Shown here in pieces: positions 32,197-43,840 of a stretch of DNA of 64,000 nt. Positions within the stretch are counted from its first letter, which is position 1; every line of letters starts with the position of its first letter. Location: contig JAGVVL010000002.1 of the NCBI GenBank assembly GCA_018287875.1, positions 3,968,001-4,032,000 on the forward strand. Direction: 5' to 3'. The translations under genes and the position numbers were made by a program. Under the pieces are notes generated by a model. That model did not search any database. It was not told where the DNA came from and saw only the letters and a list, made by a program, of their open reading frames with translations. The DNA is from Nigrospora sphaerica. Taxonomy: Eukaryota; Ascomycota; Sordariomycetes; Amphisphaeriales; Apiosporaceae.

Positions 32197-35100
32197 TGGA
32201 GTGGCTCTGTTGCCCAGGACCAAATATGCAGCTTGAGTACATAACTCTTCGCCCGCGAAGTAATCAGTAATACACAAATATGCCAAGCATTGGCGAAACG
32301 TGGCACCCATGCCGATGTGGAGCGTGGGTTCTTGCTTTCAAACTCTATGTGGTACAACGGCACCGAAAGACCAGTGTATTATTGTATTCGAAAGGGGGTT
32401 GACATAGAAACGCCCCAGTAGTGAGAAGAACGCCGTGGGCCGCTAGGCCGTTTTCTCCGTCAACCTCCAAGGGGGCCAACACAAACGGCTCACTGAGCTC
32501 ACTACAACAAAAGCACTTGGCACTAATGGTGAGTCGTTTGTTTTATCCCCTCGCCTCCCTTGGGAGTATAGGGCCTATCCCCAGGGTCTCCCAGTCCTGC
32601 GGCAACCTAAACGGATAAGGTGAGTCCTTCAGAGAGACGGCGCCGAAGCGAATGACTTGGCACACGAGAGTCTCGGGATCGAAAGGTGAGCTTTCGTTAC
32701 AAGGTTTCGCGTCGTTGATGTTAGAGTTTCAAGCGCTCGTCTCTATTACAAACATCGCCGGTCCGTTGTAACGCCGCCGAGTTTATGGGGGCGCCGCTCT
32801 GGGTTACTAACGGTAGGCACACGCAAGATGCCTATCCGTTTGAGTGTGTCCTCAGGTAACTAGCAAGTACTTTGGATGTGGAAGTAAGTGCGTGTGGCGG
32901 TCCAGCTACTTTAACCAGGTGTCGGTTCCGATAGTAGAGGTTTGTTTGCCCGAGCTTTCGTGGCTGCATCTCCCGGTTTCTAGCCCCTGCGCCATCGGAA
33001 TTCGCCGCCGACTACATTCCGATCGAGGTCGCCCTTGGGTCGGCTCAGACCAGCTACCAAAGTACGCCCTGCTCCCCCATACCGAGGGCGGACCAGTATG
33101 CAGCACGCGTGGAACGGTCCATCGATGCCGATCTTATGCAGCTCATCGCTTCCTCGAGATATCGAATCGCCTCTCGCCAACATTGCCAACATCCGTATTG
33201 ATAAGCCGGCCTTTCAACTTGAAGCAGGCTTTGGGGGTTGCTGGTAACCCGTCGACTTCACGGCGCGTCTCATGGTTACGACTCGAGACCGAATCGACTG
33301 CGACAGCTTTGCAGTGGCTCCCTACCACTCCACGGGCGTTCGGTTTTCCTTACCGTTGCCATGAGCATCTTTCCGCTCTTCGAACGGAGTCCTGAAAGCA
33401 CGGCATACGTATCCCATTATCTGGCAGGGCACACTTGCTGGCTGTAGAAGGCACGCAATTTGTTATATTCCACCTCGGTGAGCCGCTTTTCCCCCGTATG
33501 TCGGCCCCCGTCGCGCTCTTGCCGCGGGTACCGCCATCCTTCGCCCAGGGACCCTGGCGCAGCTGAATAGGGAAAGCCGTCTCCAGGGTACAGCATGGTG
33601 ATTAAAATGTACTTAAGCGAGGGTCCCCGTGCCTCTTCATCCACTTCTCGTGTGACCATAGGTACCTTGGGCCCCACCCGGGAGGCAGACAGCGCAGCGT
33701 CGGCCGAACTCCGACAATCTATGTGTGTACACATAAAGACTACCGCAGAAGTACACAGTAGCGAGGCAGCCCTCCTGCAGGGGAGGCCGTGGGTGATGTA
33801 AGGATCCATTTCCGACAGGTATACAGTAATTAGCCCAGTAACTGGATCCAGTTTCTCCGGGCCTCGGTTATTCAGTTAAGGGCAAATCCACTCGATAGCT
33901 AATTTTCCTGGGGAACCCCTATAATATTTTGCTAGAAAATTGGCAGCAATCATTTTGCAGCTGTTTCTTCGCATACTAAGGCCCAAAAATAGGTGCATCA
34001 AATTAACGCGCCCCCTCCGAAGCTTCTACGACGCGCTACATGAGCGACGGGACCTATCACGCACCTGTCATCCTGCTGTTAGCCCCCGGCAACTATATTT
34101 TCCTAGATTTCGCGGTCAAGTATGCGGTCATCTAGTTGGCCGCCAATATCTCGTCCGGGACATTCCTATCCCGTCAGGGGCAAATACCCAGGTAGGGGGT
34201 ATCCACTTACTTGGGTACATGTAATTACTGCAGCTCAGCAGCGGATGCCTATCGCGCCTTCGACTGCCTGCAGGAGCGGCCAGGCTACGCAGATCGCATG
34301 CCAAGGTGAAAAATTCCACGTGCGACGGCAATGAGGCAGGAGGCCAAATCCGGCCGGGCCCGACGATCCGTACCGGGCACGGATGATATCGTGCGAGCGT
34401 GACGGGCGGGGACGCGAATGTAAGGCACAAGCCCGCCCATGTACGACCAGTACCATTTCGGCGGACATGCTCCATTGGAAGGGCGGGAGCACAACACGTG
34501 GGCCGGCTTCTCACCCAAGGTGGACCTGGGTAAGTAGGTAAGCAGGGAGAAAGCGGCACAGAATGCGGTATAGGGGCTCACCACCACGGACGGCCAAAGT
34601 GACTGACTGCCTAAATACCTACCTATAGCCATCCATCCCATGCTTCGCTGGGATCCGCACCGCGGGCAGTGTGTAGGATGGTGATACGCGAATGAAAAGG
34701 CGGCCTGTTCAAGTTCCCTTTTACCTACCCGCCTACTTACCTACTTGTACTTGCCTTCCTCCATGGAAGAGCAGTACGCTACATCTTACCGTTATAAGTA
34801 GGTGCGGGGGAAAGGGAGGGACGCAAATAGCTGTGTGCATGCGTTCTGGAAACGAATGAAGCCTCGGTCTTGACTCAGTCCCCGTGCCTGACGTTGCATC
34901 CAGCCCAGCCTTTCTCGTTCCGTCCCTTCTCGTCTTATCCTATCCCGTCTCGTCTCATCCCATCCCAAGACGCCGGGAAGTGGGCGCCCGTAGACCCGGC
35001 ACACCATAGCCGTTTACTACACACCCGTACTGCCCAAGATAAGCGTATGCCTGTCTGCGAGGTGCCTCGGCGGAAGACATTCCGGTAAGAGGCAAGCCAG

Positions 35101-36371
35101 AAAATCAGCCCGCCGATGGACACTCAGCTGGAGCCGCAGATGGATCGTGCGCCAGTTTCATGGCACTAATCCCTAGCTGTCCGTACGAGGCTCGTATTAG
35201 GCGCCTGCGAATGGATAGTAGATACCCATCCCCGCTGCCGCGGTTACAAATCCAGGATAGAGACACAGTGTGAAGGTACTTATGTAAGCAAATCAGACTG
35301 GCGCTGGAGAGCCTGAGAGACAGAGCCAACGCGATCCCCCTTGGAAGGCAAGTGGGCGGACAAAGTATATGCCTCAGCTAACACTCTTCCAGCGTGGCTC
35401 TGGTAGAGCTGCCGGGGCATTTTTTGGTATCCCCTCGGGAGGTTATCGGAGTGACGAAGTATCCCACGTAGAGGCCACTACTATAACTAGCGACCCGCGC
35501 TAACAAACCTTGAAAAATGGGTCTTTGAGTGGGGGTTCCTCTCTCCTTCCACCCTCCAACCACAATGGCGCGCCTTCCTACGATGTACACGTAGGTAGAT
35601 GGTTCGGTTTCCCCAGCGGTTTTGTGGCTGCGTTGGTTTGCCGCAAACGAGTAATGCTGTTGCACTTTGGCTTCTACACCAACCCCGACCAGCGTCATCT
35701 TTCACACCCCCCCCTGCCGTGTTGCGGTGATGGTATTTGTCCATCCACCCTGATCCAGCGTCGGGCCCTCGCTGCCGGGGGAAGAGGGGGGGTGGAAAGG
35801 CCCCGTCGATTCCCCATCACGAGGGCGGCTGAACGAGCAACGGCGCCAAACGAGCGACCACGTCTCCGCTCCCATCCACTGTCTCTTGTGACCAGCAGGC
35901 CCAGTCGACCCAGCAGGGCGCGCAACTCGAGGCCCCCGATGGAGTAGATGTCATGGCCGCCGGATCTGGGTGGGCAAGGACCTGTCATGGATGATCGATC
36001 CCTGACAGCCAGCATGGCGGCGGTGCCCAATTCCTGTCGAATCCGACCCCCCCCCCGCCCACCCCACAAGGCTTCTGGCCTTCTTGCATCGTTACTAGGC
36101 ACAGTAAAGGACCTTGCTCCTCCGGCTTCTCTCCCCTGCACCTACCCGGGTCCCACGCTGAATAGATACTGATACGCCTGGAGCCGCCCAGGAGAAATCA
36201 ACCAGCGACGCAGCCCCCAGTTGCCGCAGTCAGTCTGACCCACGCCCTCGTAGGTCCTGGGCTTTCTCTGCCACGCGGCACGGCGCGTCGCTCTCTTCCT
36301 GATCATGGAATTCTCATAAAAACTATCCCATCTTCCCCCATCACCGTCATGCTCTCTTGCCCACTCACAGC
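32197..36371. other. Long intergenic stretch, no gene recognised
   Basis: 4.2 kb of lower coding potential with several TACCTA/TAGGTA-type motifs between 34170 and 34810. ORFs are under 185 codons, overlap on both strands and match nothing I know. No transposon protein or terminal repeat seen. The last few hundred bases hold the leader of the adenylation-domain gene. Confidence 0.45.
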
Positions 36372-38286
36372 ATGGCCACCAATAACAAAGGGAAGCGCCT
36401 GCTGCCCGTCATCATTGACGAGGCGGCAGCCGGGGACCCGGATCGCGCCTGGGCCTCGCTGCCCATCGACGACTACGACCTGGAGCGAGGTTTCGAGGAT
36501 ATCAGCTTCGCCGCGTTCGCGAACGCCATCAACAAGGCGGCTCACTGCATAGACGCCGCCTTCGGTCACTCCGACACCTTCGAGACCATCATGTACCTGG
36601 GTGTGCCCGACGTGCGCTACTATATGCTCTTGTACGCCGTTTGCAAGACGGGCCACAAAGTTCTCTTCAGCTCTCAACTCAATACGCTCGAGACGCACTT
36701 GTCGTTGATGAGCCAAACGTCATGCCGCTACCTTTTGCTCTCGCGGGGCGTCTATGCCGGCGACATCCTCGAGCAAAGACCGATGCCGACGGCCGAGCTC
36801 CCCGAGCTGGACGACATGCTGGACTTGGGCGATATGGCGGCTCCTTTTCCGTATACCAAGACATACGAAGAAGCCAAGAACGACCCCTTCGTTATCGTTC
36901 ACACCAGTGGCACCACAGGGCCGCCCAAACCTGTCACTTATACGCATGCAAGCATGGCCACTGTACGTTCTGCGACCGCGCCGCCCCTTGCCCTCTGCCA
37001 GCCTTGCGACGGGGCTTCTATTCGCTTTCTGTTTCCCTTCCTTTGCTGGCGTTTCGCGCCCGCGTGAGAAGACGGTTGCTGACCCAGCCGTGCGCAGATG
37101 GATTTTCAGGCGGAACTGCCGGCTTGGGAAGGCCATGAACACTTTTCCTGGCATGTACCCCGGGGAACACGCTATCTAATGGTCGCCTCCCCCTTCCACG
37201 CTATTTCCGCGGTGGTGGCCATGACGATATCTGCTTTTGGGGAGGCAACCCTAATACCAGGCTTCCGCGATCGCCCCGTCGAGGATGTCAATGATCTTTG
37301 CGAAATAATCAAACACTCGGGGGCGCACACGGGCTTCATTCCGTCCTTCCTGATGGAGGTGATTGCGCGTAGGGACGATGCGGACGACTACATCAAACGG
37401 TTCCAATCTCTCACATATGCCAACGGTGCGCAGAACAAGGGCGTCGTTCCCGGAGACATGGTTGCTGATCCGCCTTACAGGAATCTTATCAGAATACGCC
37501 GGCAAGGTTTGGTCCAAGCATGTGCCGCTGAGCGTGATATGGGGCGCCACCGAGGTCCTTACGCTGCCTATGCTCAAAGCGGCGCCTGAAGACTACGATT
37601 ACGTGCACTTCAACCTCGACGCAGCGGGAGTGGAGTTCAGGCCAAGAGACGACTTGGAGTACTTTAGCGAAGATGGCTCCCGCTTGCCCCTGTACGAAAT
37701 GGTCATTGTGCAGACGCCCCAGTCAGCCGGATACATTGGTTACTGGGCCGGGAAGACGGCGCCAGACAGCCCGCCATACCCCGAGTACCCCCTAGGCGAG
37801 GTCTGGACACCTCATCCCGACCCCCAAAAACAGCGGTATGCGTGGCGTTTTGTACGTCGCATCTGTGACCTCGTCACCACCGGTGGTGACTTTGCCATCG
37901 CCATGGAGAAAGCGCTTGGGAAGAACAAGAGAGTGCAGAATTGTATCACGGTGGGGAAACCGGAGAAGCAGCCGGTAATTCTCATCGAGCTCGCCGAGGG
38001 CGTAGGCACAGAAGCCAGCGCGGAGATTTGGGAGGAGTCGATAAGTCCGGAGAACAAAGAGATCCCAGAGCATGCGCGGATACCGGCATCGCATGTGGTG
38101 GTGGTGGAGCACGGGGGCTTCGTCCGTGGCTCGGAAGGCCACTTGTCTCGGAGCCAAACGCAGGCGAAATACCTCAGCGAGATCAACGCTGTCTATGGCA
38201 TCGACTCGGGGCCCCGCAAGGCATCGTCCAAGCCCCGCTACGAGTCGATTATCCAGACTGTTGAGACTCTGGAGATTGTCGAGTAG
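36372..38286 (+). CDS. Stand-alone NRPS-like adenylation-domain protein, late motifs degenerate
   Basis: The model is join(36372..36962, 37098..37425, 37481..38286), 574 aa; donors GTACGT and GTGCGC, acceptors CAG, all in phase. It resembles the adenylation domain of fungal NRPS-like/aminoadipate-reductase-like enzymes, which activate an acid as the acyl-AMP. Core A3 is intact (VHTSGTTGPPKPVTYTH, about residue 175-191) and A5 is good (VIWGATEV). The A8 hinge region reads FVRRICDLVTTGGD instead of the usual GRxDD, and the A10 site, normally KGT with the catalytic Lys, aligns with SEGHLSRSQ and lacks it. No thiolation, reductase or thioesterase domain follows before the stop. It may be inactive, regulatory, or decaying. 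A Zn2Cys6 factor lies 0.7 kb downstream. Confidence 0.82.
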
Positions 38287-38972
38287 GGGGAAGGGGAAAC
38301 CGGTGGCCCGCGGGGGCGAACTGAAGCACTACTCCGGGGCGATGCCTAGCAGCAGCAGCACACGAATGGCCCGGACTGGCAGCGGAAGACGAAAGCAAAG
38401 TGTATCGAACCCTGTACAAGTAATGGGAGCAAGGAATGGAACAAGTAGCCAATGATTACTCACAACCCCCGTCCCGCGTCCCCTTCGGCCCAGACCCCAA
38501 CGGGGCGCGCCTACGGTGCTAGACAGTGTAAACCCCAAGGCCAGCAGCCGATTCGGGGGCGTTTGGGCAACATGGAAGGACACGTTGTTCATGTTATCTA
38601 GAAAGCAGCTCCGTCGGCTACCACCAGGCTTGCCTCTTCCGAACAGGAGGCTGCAGTCATGTAGGGCTGCAGGGAAGGGGATGCCGAATTGCGGCTGAAG
38701 GGCTTAGCTAACCGAATACGCGTGTTTTTCCCGCTGACGGCAACGGTAGGTAAGCCCTTAATCCTCTGCAACCCCCACGCCACCCGTTTTGCGTACTTTA
38801 TCTTCCATTGCGGCTGAATCTGGAGGGCGACGTGGGTGATGATTGGCGGGTGGCGGACGCCAAGCATTCTCCGCCTCAGATCTACCGTACGCGAGATGCG
38901 AAAGCCGGAGAAGGACAAGTTTAGGCAACGTCGGGAAGACACAATCTCGCCACAGCGCCGAGGCCCAAAGCC
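38287..38972. other. Intergenic gap before the Zn2Cys6 gene
   Basis: 690 bases: the 3' region of the adenylation-domain gene and the promoter of the regulator. Nothing else seen. Confidence 0.5.
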
Positions 38973-40302
38973 ATGGTGGAACAATGCACGCGTGGCATGC
39001 GTCGAGCCCACAAGAAAAGCAGGAAAGGCTGTTTGGAGTGCAAACGGAGGCACATCCGCGTGGGTCGCCCTTTTGCTGCGCGACGTCCCCTACGAGCCGA
39101 GCCGCCCCCTCGGTGCTAATATGCCGCAATAGTGCGACGAGAAGCGGCCACACTGTATCAACTGCGCCCGGGCCGAGAGGACATGTGAGTACGCCGGGGC
39201 ACCACGGGATCCGTCCCCATCCGCCACTTCAGGCCAGGCCTCCGGTGCGGCGACACCGGAGGGGGACGGGGCCGGGCATGGCTCGGGGACCAACGCGGGC
39301 AGTGATGGAGACGGGGACGGCGCCCGTGGAGCATCGGTCGTGAACCTGACGCACATCCGACTGTTCCACCACCTGCTCCTCCTGATCCGCCAAGTAGTCG
39401 AGCACGAGCCGGCCCTGGGCCAGCTCGACTTGGACGCCTACGTAGAAGCGGCCATGAAGGCGCCTTTTCTCATGCACGCGGCGCTCGCCTTCTCGGCGCG
39501 GCATCTAAGCCTGGAGGCCGGGGACGGCCTGGCCGAGTCCTACCAGAACCAAGCGACGTCGCTGCAGACGAGCGCGATCCGGCTGTTCAACTCGTGTATC
39601 CCGGCCCTCGACCGGGAGAACGGCCTGGCCGTCTTCCTCTTCTCCAACCTCATCGGCATCCATACCCTGTCGGACGCGCTGGCCCACGGCGACGGCGAGC
39701 TGGGCCCTTTCCTGCGCCGCTTCGTCGACGCCGTGAAGCTGCACCGCGGCGTCAAGACGGTAGCCGCGGGGTACTGGCCGCTGCTGTTGCAGACGGAGCT
39801 GCATCCTCTTCTCGAGTGGGGCCGGGAGACGACGGCGGGCAAAGGGCAGGGGGACCACCTCGGGACGGTACGGCGCCGCCTTTTGGCAGCAGAGCTGAGC
39901 GACGAAGAGCGGAGGGACTGCGGGCAGGCCCTGGACCACCTGCAGTGGGCCGTCGACGACGACAGCCAGGGGCCGCAGCAGCAGAGCACCCCGCGGCATC
40001 TGAGCCGGCAGACGCGCATGGTCTTCTCCTGGCCCGTCATCGTCTCGCCTCTGTTTGTGGAGATGCTTGGCCAGCACCGCGGCGAGGCCTTGGCCGTGCT
40101 GGCGTGCTACGGCGCCGTGCTCCACCACTGCGAGAAGCTGTGGCTGGTGGGCCAGTCGGGACGCCGCCTCGTGCGCCTCATCGCGTCGGCGCTGGGCCCG
40201 GCATGGGCGCCATGGCTTTCGTGGCCTCTCGGGGTCGTCGAAGCCGGCCCCGGGCCACGGCCCCCGTCCGACCTGGACGCGCCGGCAAACAAGCCAACAT
40301 GA
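38973..40302 (+). CDS. Zn2Cys6 transcription factor (410-418 aa)
   Basis: The model is join(38973..39059, 39133..40302). The first exon is short and encodes the first half of the zinc cluster, GCLECKRRHIR; the second opens with CDEKRPHCINCARAERTC. Joined, they give CX2CX6CX6CX2CX6C, a complete binuclear cluster. The first in-frame ATG is 38973; 38997 gives a start with MRRAHKKSRKGC that looks equally natural. An acidic Gly/Asp-rich linker follows, then a helical region from LTHIRLFHHLLLLI to the end, as in fungal transcription-factor effector domains of this short class. Being next to the adenylation-domain gene, it could be a local regulator; that is inference. Confidence 0.88.
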
Positions 40303-40695
40303 GGCGGAAGCTCGCGCCGCGGGAAAGTCGGTGTGGAAACAAGAAGCATCGCCAATCACGAGGAACAAGCATTCCGGGACGAGGCCCGCCAGGCTGTCTG
40401 TACCACCCTACGCACGAGACGGGTGGGCGTCCCCGCCGCGGGTTCCCGGCTGCACCAGCAAGAAAAGCAGGGCGGTTCGGGCCCGCACAGAGGGGGGGCC
40501 GTCACACGTACCAGCGGCAGAGGGCCGTCTGTCAAACAACCAGCACACGACGCCTCACTTGGGCGGCGACCGAGTACAGAAATATGGAAAAGCCGCCAGT
40601 GCTACAAGCCCGTCGTTTTCAAGTCCGTAGTGGCGCGAGAAAAAGCTGGCAAAGCCAAGTCAACCCCGGGCTACACCGATCTCGAGCCAGCAGCC
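40303..40695. other. Intergenic gap before the collagen-like ORF
   Basis: About 390 bases with no convincing gene. Confidence 0.45.
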
Positions 40696-41644
40696 ATGGA
40701 CAACCACCCAATTTACATCAGGAACCACGGCCCCTTGGTCCCCTATTGTCACCACAACCAGCCCAACCCGTATTCTACCCATTACAATCCGGCAGGGCCT
40801 CCCAGACCGCCGAATCCGCCGGGGCTCGGCGGCATCCTCGGGGCCCCTGGACCCCCGGGCCCCCGGACCCCCTGAACCCCCGGCACCCCCTGGACCCCCG
40901 GCACCCCCTGGACCCCCAGGACTGCCAGGGGCGCCGGGACCCCCCGGCCCTTCCGGGGCGCCGGGCCTAGCGCAGTTGGGGGCCAACGACTACCTCGGGC
41001 GCGCACCTCGAACGGGGCCGACGCAGCGGGTCGAGGTGGTCTGCTCCGACAACTGCTCCTTCATTTGCGACCGGGACGACGTGCTGTACCACTTCCCGAC
41101 GACGCGGCGGCACCCGTTCGGGCGGACGCTGCACGTGAAGCAGTACCTGGCGCCGCGGGGGCGGACGCTGGCGGCGGCGCAGGCGGCACGGCACGTGTTC
41201 CGGGCGCTGGACGGGTACCGGCGGCAGGGGGTGGCGCTGCGGCTGTTCGCGGGGGCGCGCGACGCGCTCGAGCGCGGGGGCGACGCGGCGCGGGCCTACG
41301 CCGAGGCCCGCGGCCTCTTCGGCGGCGCCTGCGCGCTGCTGGACCCCGGACAGGGCCTCGGCGCCAGCGCCGAGCTGCTGGCCCAGCTCGACGACTTCGT
41401 CGTCGACCTCGCCACCCTCTGGGACCCGGCCGCCGACGGCCCCGCCGCCCTCGCCCGCCTGCTCAACGCCTACGCCCGCGTCTTCCGCCCCAGCAGCGCC
41501 GCCCGCCTCGCCACCCTGCGCGCCGTCTGGGCTCAGGTCCCCGCCGCCCTCAAGGCCGCCCTCGTCTCCTCCCTCTTCGCCCACCCCGCGACGGCCGCCC
41601 ACAGCCCCCTGGTCCGGACGCTGGGCGATCTCGGCCTGGTCTGA
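40696..41644 (+). pseudogene. Collagen-like Gly-X-Y ORF with an apparent frameshift
   Basis: An ATG at 40696 opens a frame (MDNHPIYIRNHG) that becomes Pro/Gly-rich and runs into imperfect Gly-X-Y triplets, then stops at 40873-40875 inside a run of C. In the next frame the Gly-X-Y pattern continues (GPPGLPGAPGPPGPSGAPG) and leads into an uninterrupted tail of more than 200 codons to 41644, starting LAQLGANDYLGR. That second frame contains no ATG at all, so it cannot be an independent gene as it stands. I see no GT donor that would join the two in phase. A change of two bases in the C-rich tract around 40850-40870 would keep register. The tail (CSDNCSFICDRDDVLYHF and Ala/Arg-rich helices) matches no family I know. 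Either a real broken gene or a homopolymer sequencing error. Confidence 0.6.
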
Positions 41645-42400
41645 GAGCGGCGCGCGGGCCGTCAAGGGCACAAAAGGGCGTGACGGCCCTGGGGGCACTT
41701 TTCTACGGGTTTTCGCCTACCGACAGAGAGAAAGGGTGGGACGTGGAGGGTTCTGCCAAGCGGTGTACCTACTCGACATGCAGTTTAGCCAAAGCAGCCA
41801 CACTGGCTACGTACCCGAACACTCAGCTTATGAGAAGCAGGTCCGGATTCTGCTTACGTGAACGACGCCCCTCATACTGTAGCCCGTGGGTACGGGGTGT
41901 CTCTTACGAATACACACGCCCCAGAGAGCGACGTACAGGTGGAGGTTAGGCGTGCAAACATAGTATGGGGGATTTCCCCCTTTCCCCGCACCGCCCCGGA
42001 TTGACGCCACGACCTGATCCGATTCGATCCCACCCGCGCCCCGCGCAAACGTCACGCCCAGCCACAAGGCGGCCACGCTTCCCGTCCCTGTTGGACCGGG
42101 AGAGACAGCCTTGTTTTTTTCCTTCTTTTCTTTTTGGATGCGACGGACGAATCATAGCCGCCTCGGCTACCACGCATTTTGGGCGCTCCCGACGGGCGAA
42201 GGGTCGGGCGTCACCACGGCACCTTTTTCGACAACGACGACGCTTTCCGCGCTTCGTCGAGGGACCCCCGCGAAACCCGTCCACTTCTGCCCCTCATCGC
42301 CGACACGGCGGTAAAACCGCACTCGTCCGCCCCGCGCCCGCGCCCCTCCTTCCTTCTTTTCCCCGCCCCTCCCTCCTCGCGCCGCCGCCCCGCGGGCTAC
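41645..42400. other. Intergenic stretch
   Basis: 756 bases between the collagen-like ORF and the small membrane protein gene; pyrimidine-rich towards its right end, consistent with a leader. No gene seen. Confidence 0.45.
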
Positions 42401-42445
42401 GGCGACGCGGACCATGACGACGCGGACCATGACGACGCGGACCAT
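42401..42445 (+). repeat. Three 15-nt units, two of them completing an ATG start
   Basis: Units 42401-42415, 42416-42430 and 42431-42445 are near-identical (the first differs by one base) and each ends in GACGCGGACCAT. Because the base after each unit is G, each unit junction makes an in-frame ATG (42414, 42429, 42444). Confidence 0.9.
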
Positions 42446-43237
42446 GGAGTACGCCCCCCCGGCGGGCTTCCCGGCGCCGCCCGACGAGCGCGCGGTGCAG
42501 CGGCGGCCCTCAACGCCGGCGGGCGTCGTCGCCGCCGTCGAGCGGCAGCAGGAGCCGGCGGGCGTCGAGGGCGCGCGCGCGCGGTGCGAGGCGTCGGTGC
42601 GCGCCTACGCCGGGGCGCTGCGAGCCGGCGGCCCGCGGTACGACGACGGCGACGCCGCGGCGGCGGCGGCGGCGGCGCGCCGCCGCGCCCAGCAGGACGC
42701 CGTCGTCGGCGAGCTGCGCGCCCTGCGCCGCCGCGTCGACGCCCTCTCCGAAGCCGCCGCCGCCCACCGCTGGCGCCGCTGGCTCGTCGGCGGCATCGTG
42801 TAGGCCCCCCCGCGTGCCTCTTTTCCCTTCCCCCCGGGCCCTCGGCTAACCGTCCCCCCGCGTCTAGGGCGTCCATAATACCCATGGTACGACGATTCTT
42901 CCGTCGGTCCTCGTCTTCCTCTTCCTCCTCGACCGACGACGACAAGAGGGAGACGACGGCGGCGCGCAACGCGACCGAGCACGCCTTTGCGCGCAGCAAG
43001 GCGCTCGTGGCGCGTATCCTGGCGTCCACGGCGACGCGCGGCGGCGCCGTCGCCTTCTTCGTTCTCTCCGTCCTCTACGTCTTCGTCAACGAGGTCGAGC
43101 TGCGCGTCGCCCGCACCGTCGCCCGCCGCCTCGGCCGCCTCGCTGCCAAGGTCGAGCGCGCCGACGCCGCCATCACCGACCGCGACCTCGGCCTCTTCCA
43201 GGGCTGGCGCTGGCGCGTCCTGACGTGGTCCGAGTGA
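42414..43237 (+). CDS. Small single-pass membrane protein, function unknown
   Basis: The model is join(42414..42799, 42868..43237), 251 aa. The 68-nt intron has donor GTAGGC, a perfect CTAAC branch point near 42846 and acceptor CTAG; it removes the in-frame TAG at 42801. Three in-frame ATGs in a 15-nt repeat (42414, 42429, 42444) are possible starts. The N-terminal 130 residues are Ala/Arg-rich and helical (ELRALRRRVDALSEAAAAHRW), followed by a basic Ser-rich linker and one hydrophobic helix near the C-terminus (GGAVAFFVLSVLYVFVNEV). The tail is helical and ends RWRVLTWSE. I do not recognise the family. Very high GC and Ala/Arg content make the first exon less certain than the second. Confidence 0.65.
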
Positions 43238-43840
43238 CCGGGGTGGGAACCAACCCTAGAAGAGCAACAAGAGGGTGACGACCCACCCCTGCCCTGACAA
43301 CCCTCGTGGGTTGCCTCGTCGGGAGGAGGGCGGGCGGCTGGGGGAACGTGGCCCCTCCCTGCACTTTTTGCGTCGAGCGAGCCAAGTAGATACGTAGCGG
43401 TAATACGACATGTATTAGGGATATCAACGTATCGCCGCACCCCCCATCACTTGTCAACGCATCGGGTTCTCGTCATGTGCAACCCCCCCCCCCAAAAACA
43501 CCAAAAGACCGAGCCCCTTTAGGCCCCCGCCTCGCCAGTAACCCCTTATCCGTGACGCCCACGAGCCCAACCTGAACATAAGCTCCCCCGAGGCGGATGC
43601 CATATACGACGAGCCAGGTCCGCCGCCTCCCATCTTTTTGAAATGTCCGTCTTTTTCTTGGTATATACGTATAGATGCATGCGTATGTGTATGTGTGTAT
43701 GGGTCGGCTCAAGTATGTGCGAGCGTATTTGCGTACGCGCGAGGCCTTTGCGTGCGTGCGCGTGTGCCGTGTGCGTATCTATGTATATGTAGGTGTTTGG
43801 TTGTGTGAGGAAGGCGAGAAAGGGGCGTACAACGACGCCC
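43238..43840. other. Gap between convergent genes with GT-rich tract
   Basis: 600 bases holding two 3' regions, a C11 run at about 43483-43493 and a TATGTGTATG/GTGCG-type low-complexity stretch at 43675-43800. No gene seen. Confidence 0.5.

Noticed and set aside
30877..32310. 477-codon ORF antisense to the secreted-protein gene
   Set aside because: The plus strand has a signal peptide and phase-consistent introns; the antisense frame has none of these.
40660..40986. Gly/Pro-rich ORF on the minus strand
   Set aside because: It is the reverse complement of the Gly-X-Y coding tract; GGX reads out of CCN automatically, and its start lies in the unrelated tail.
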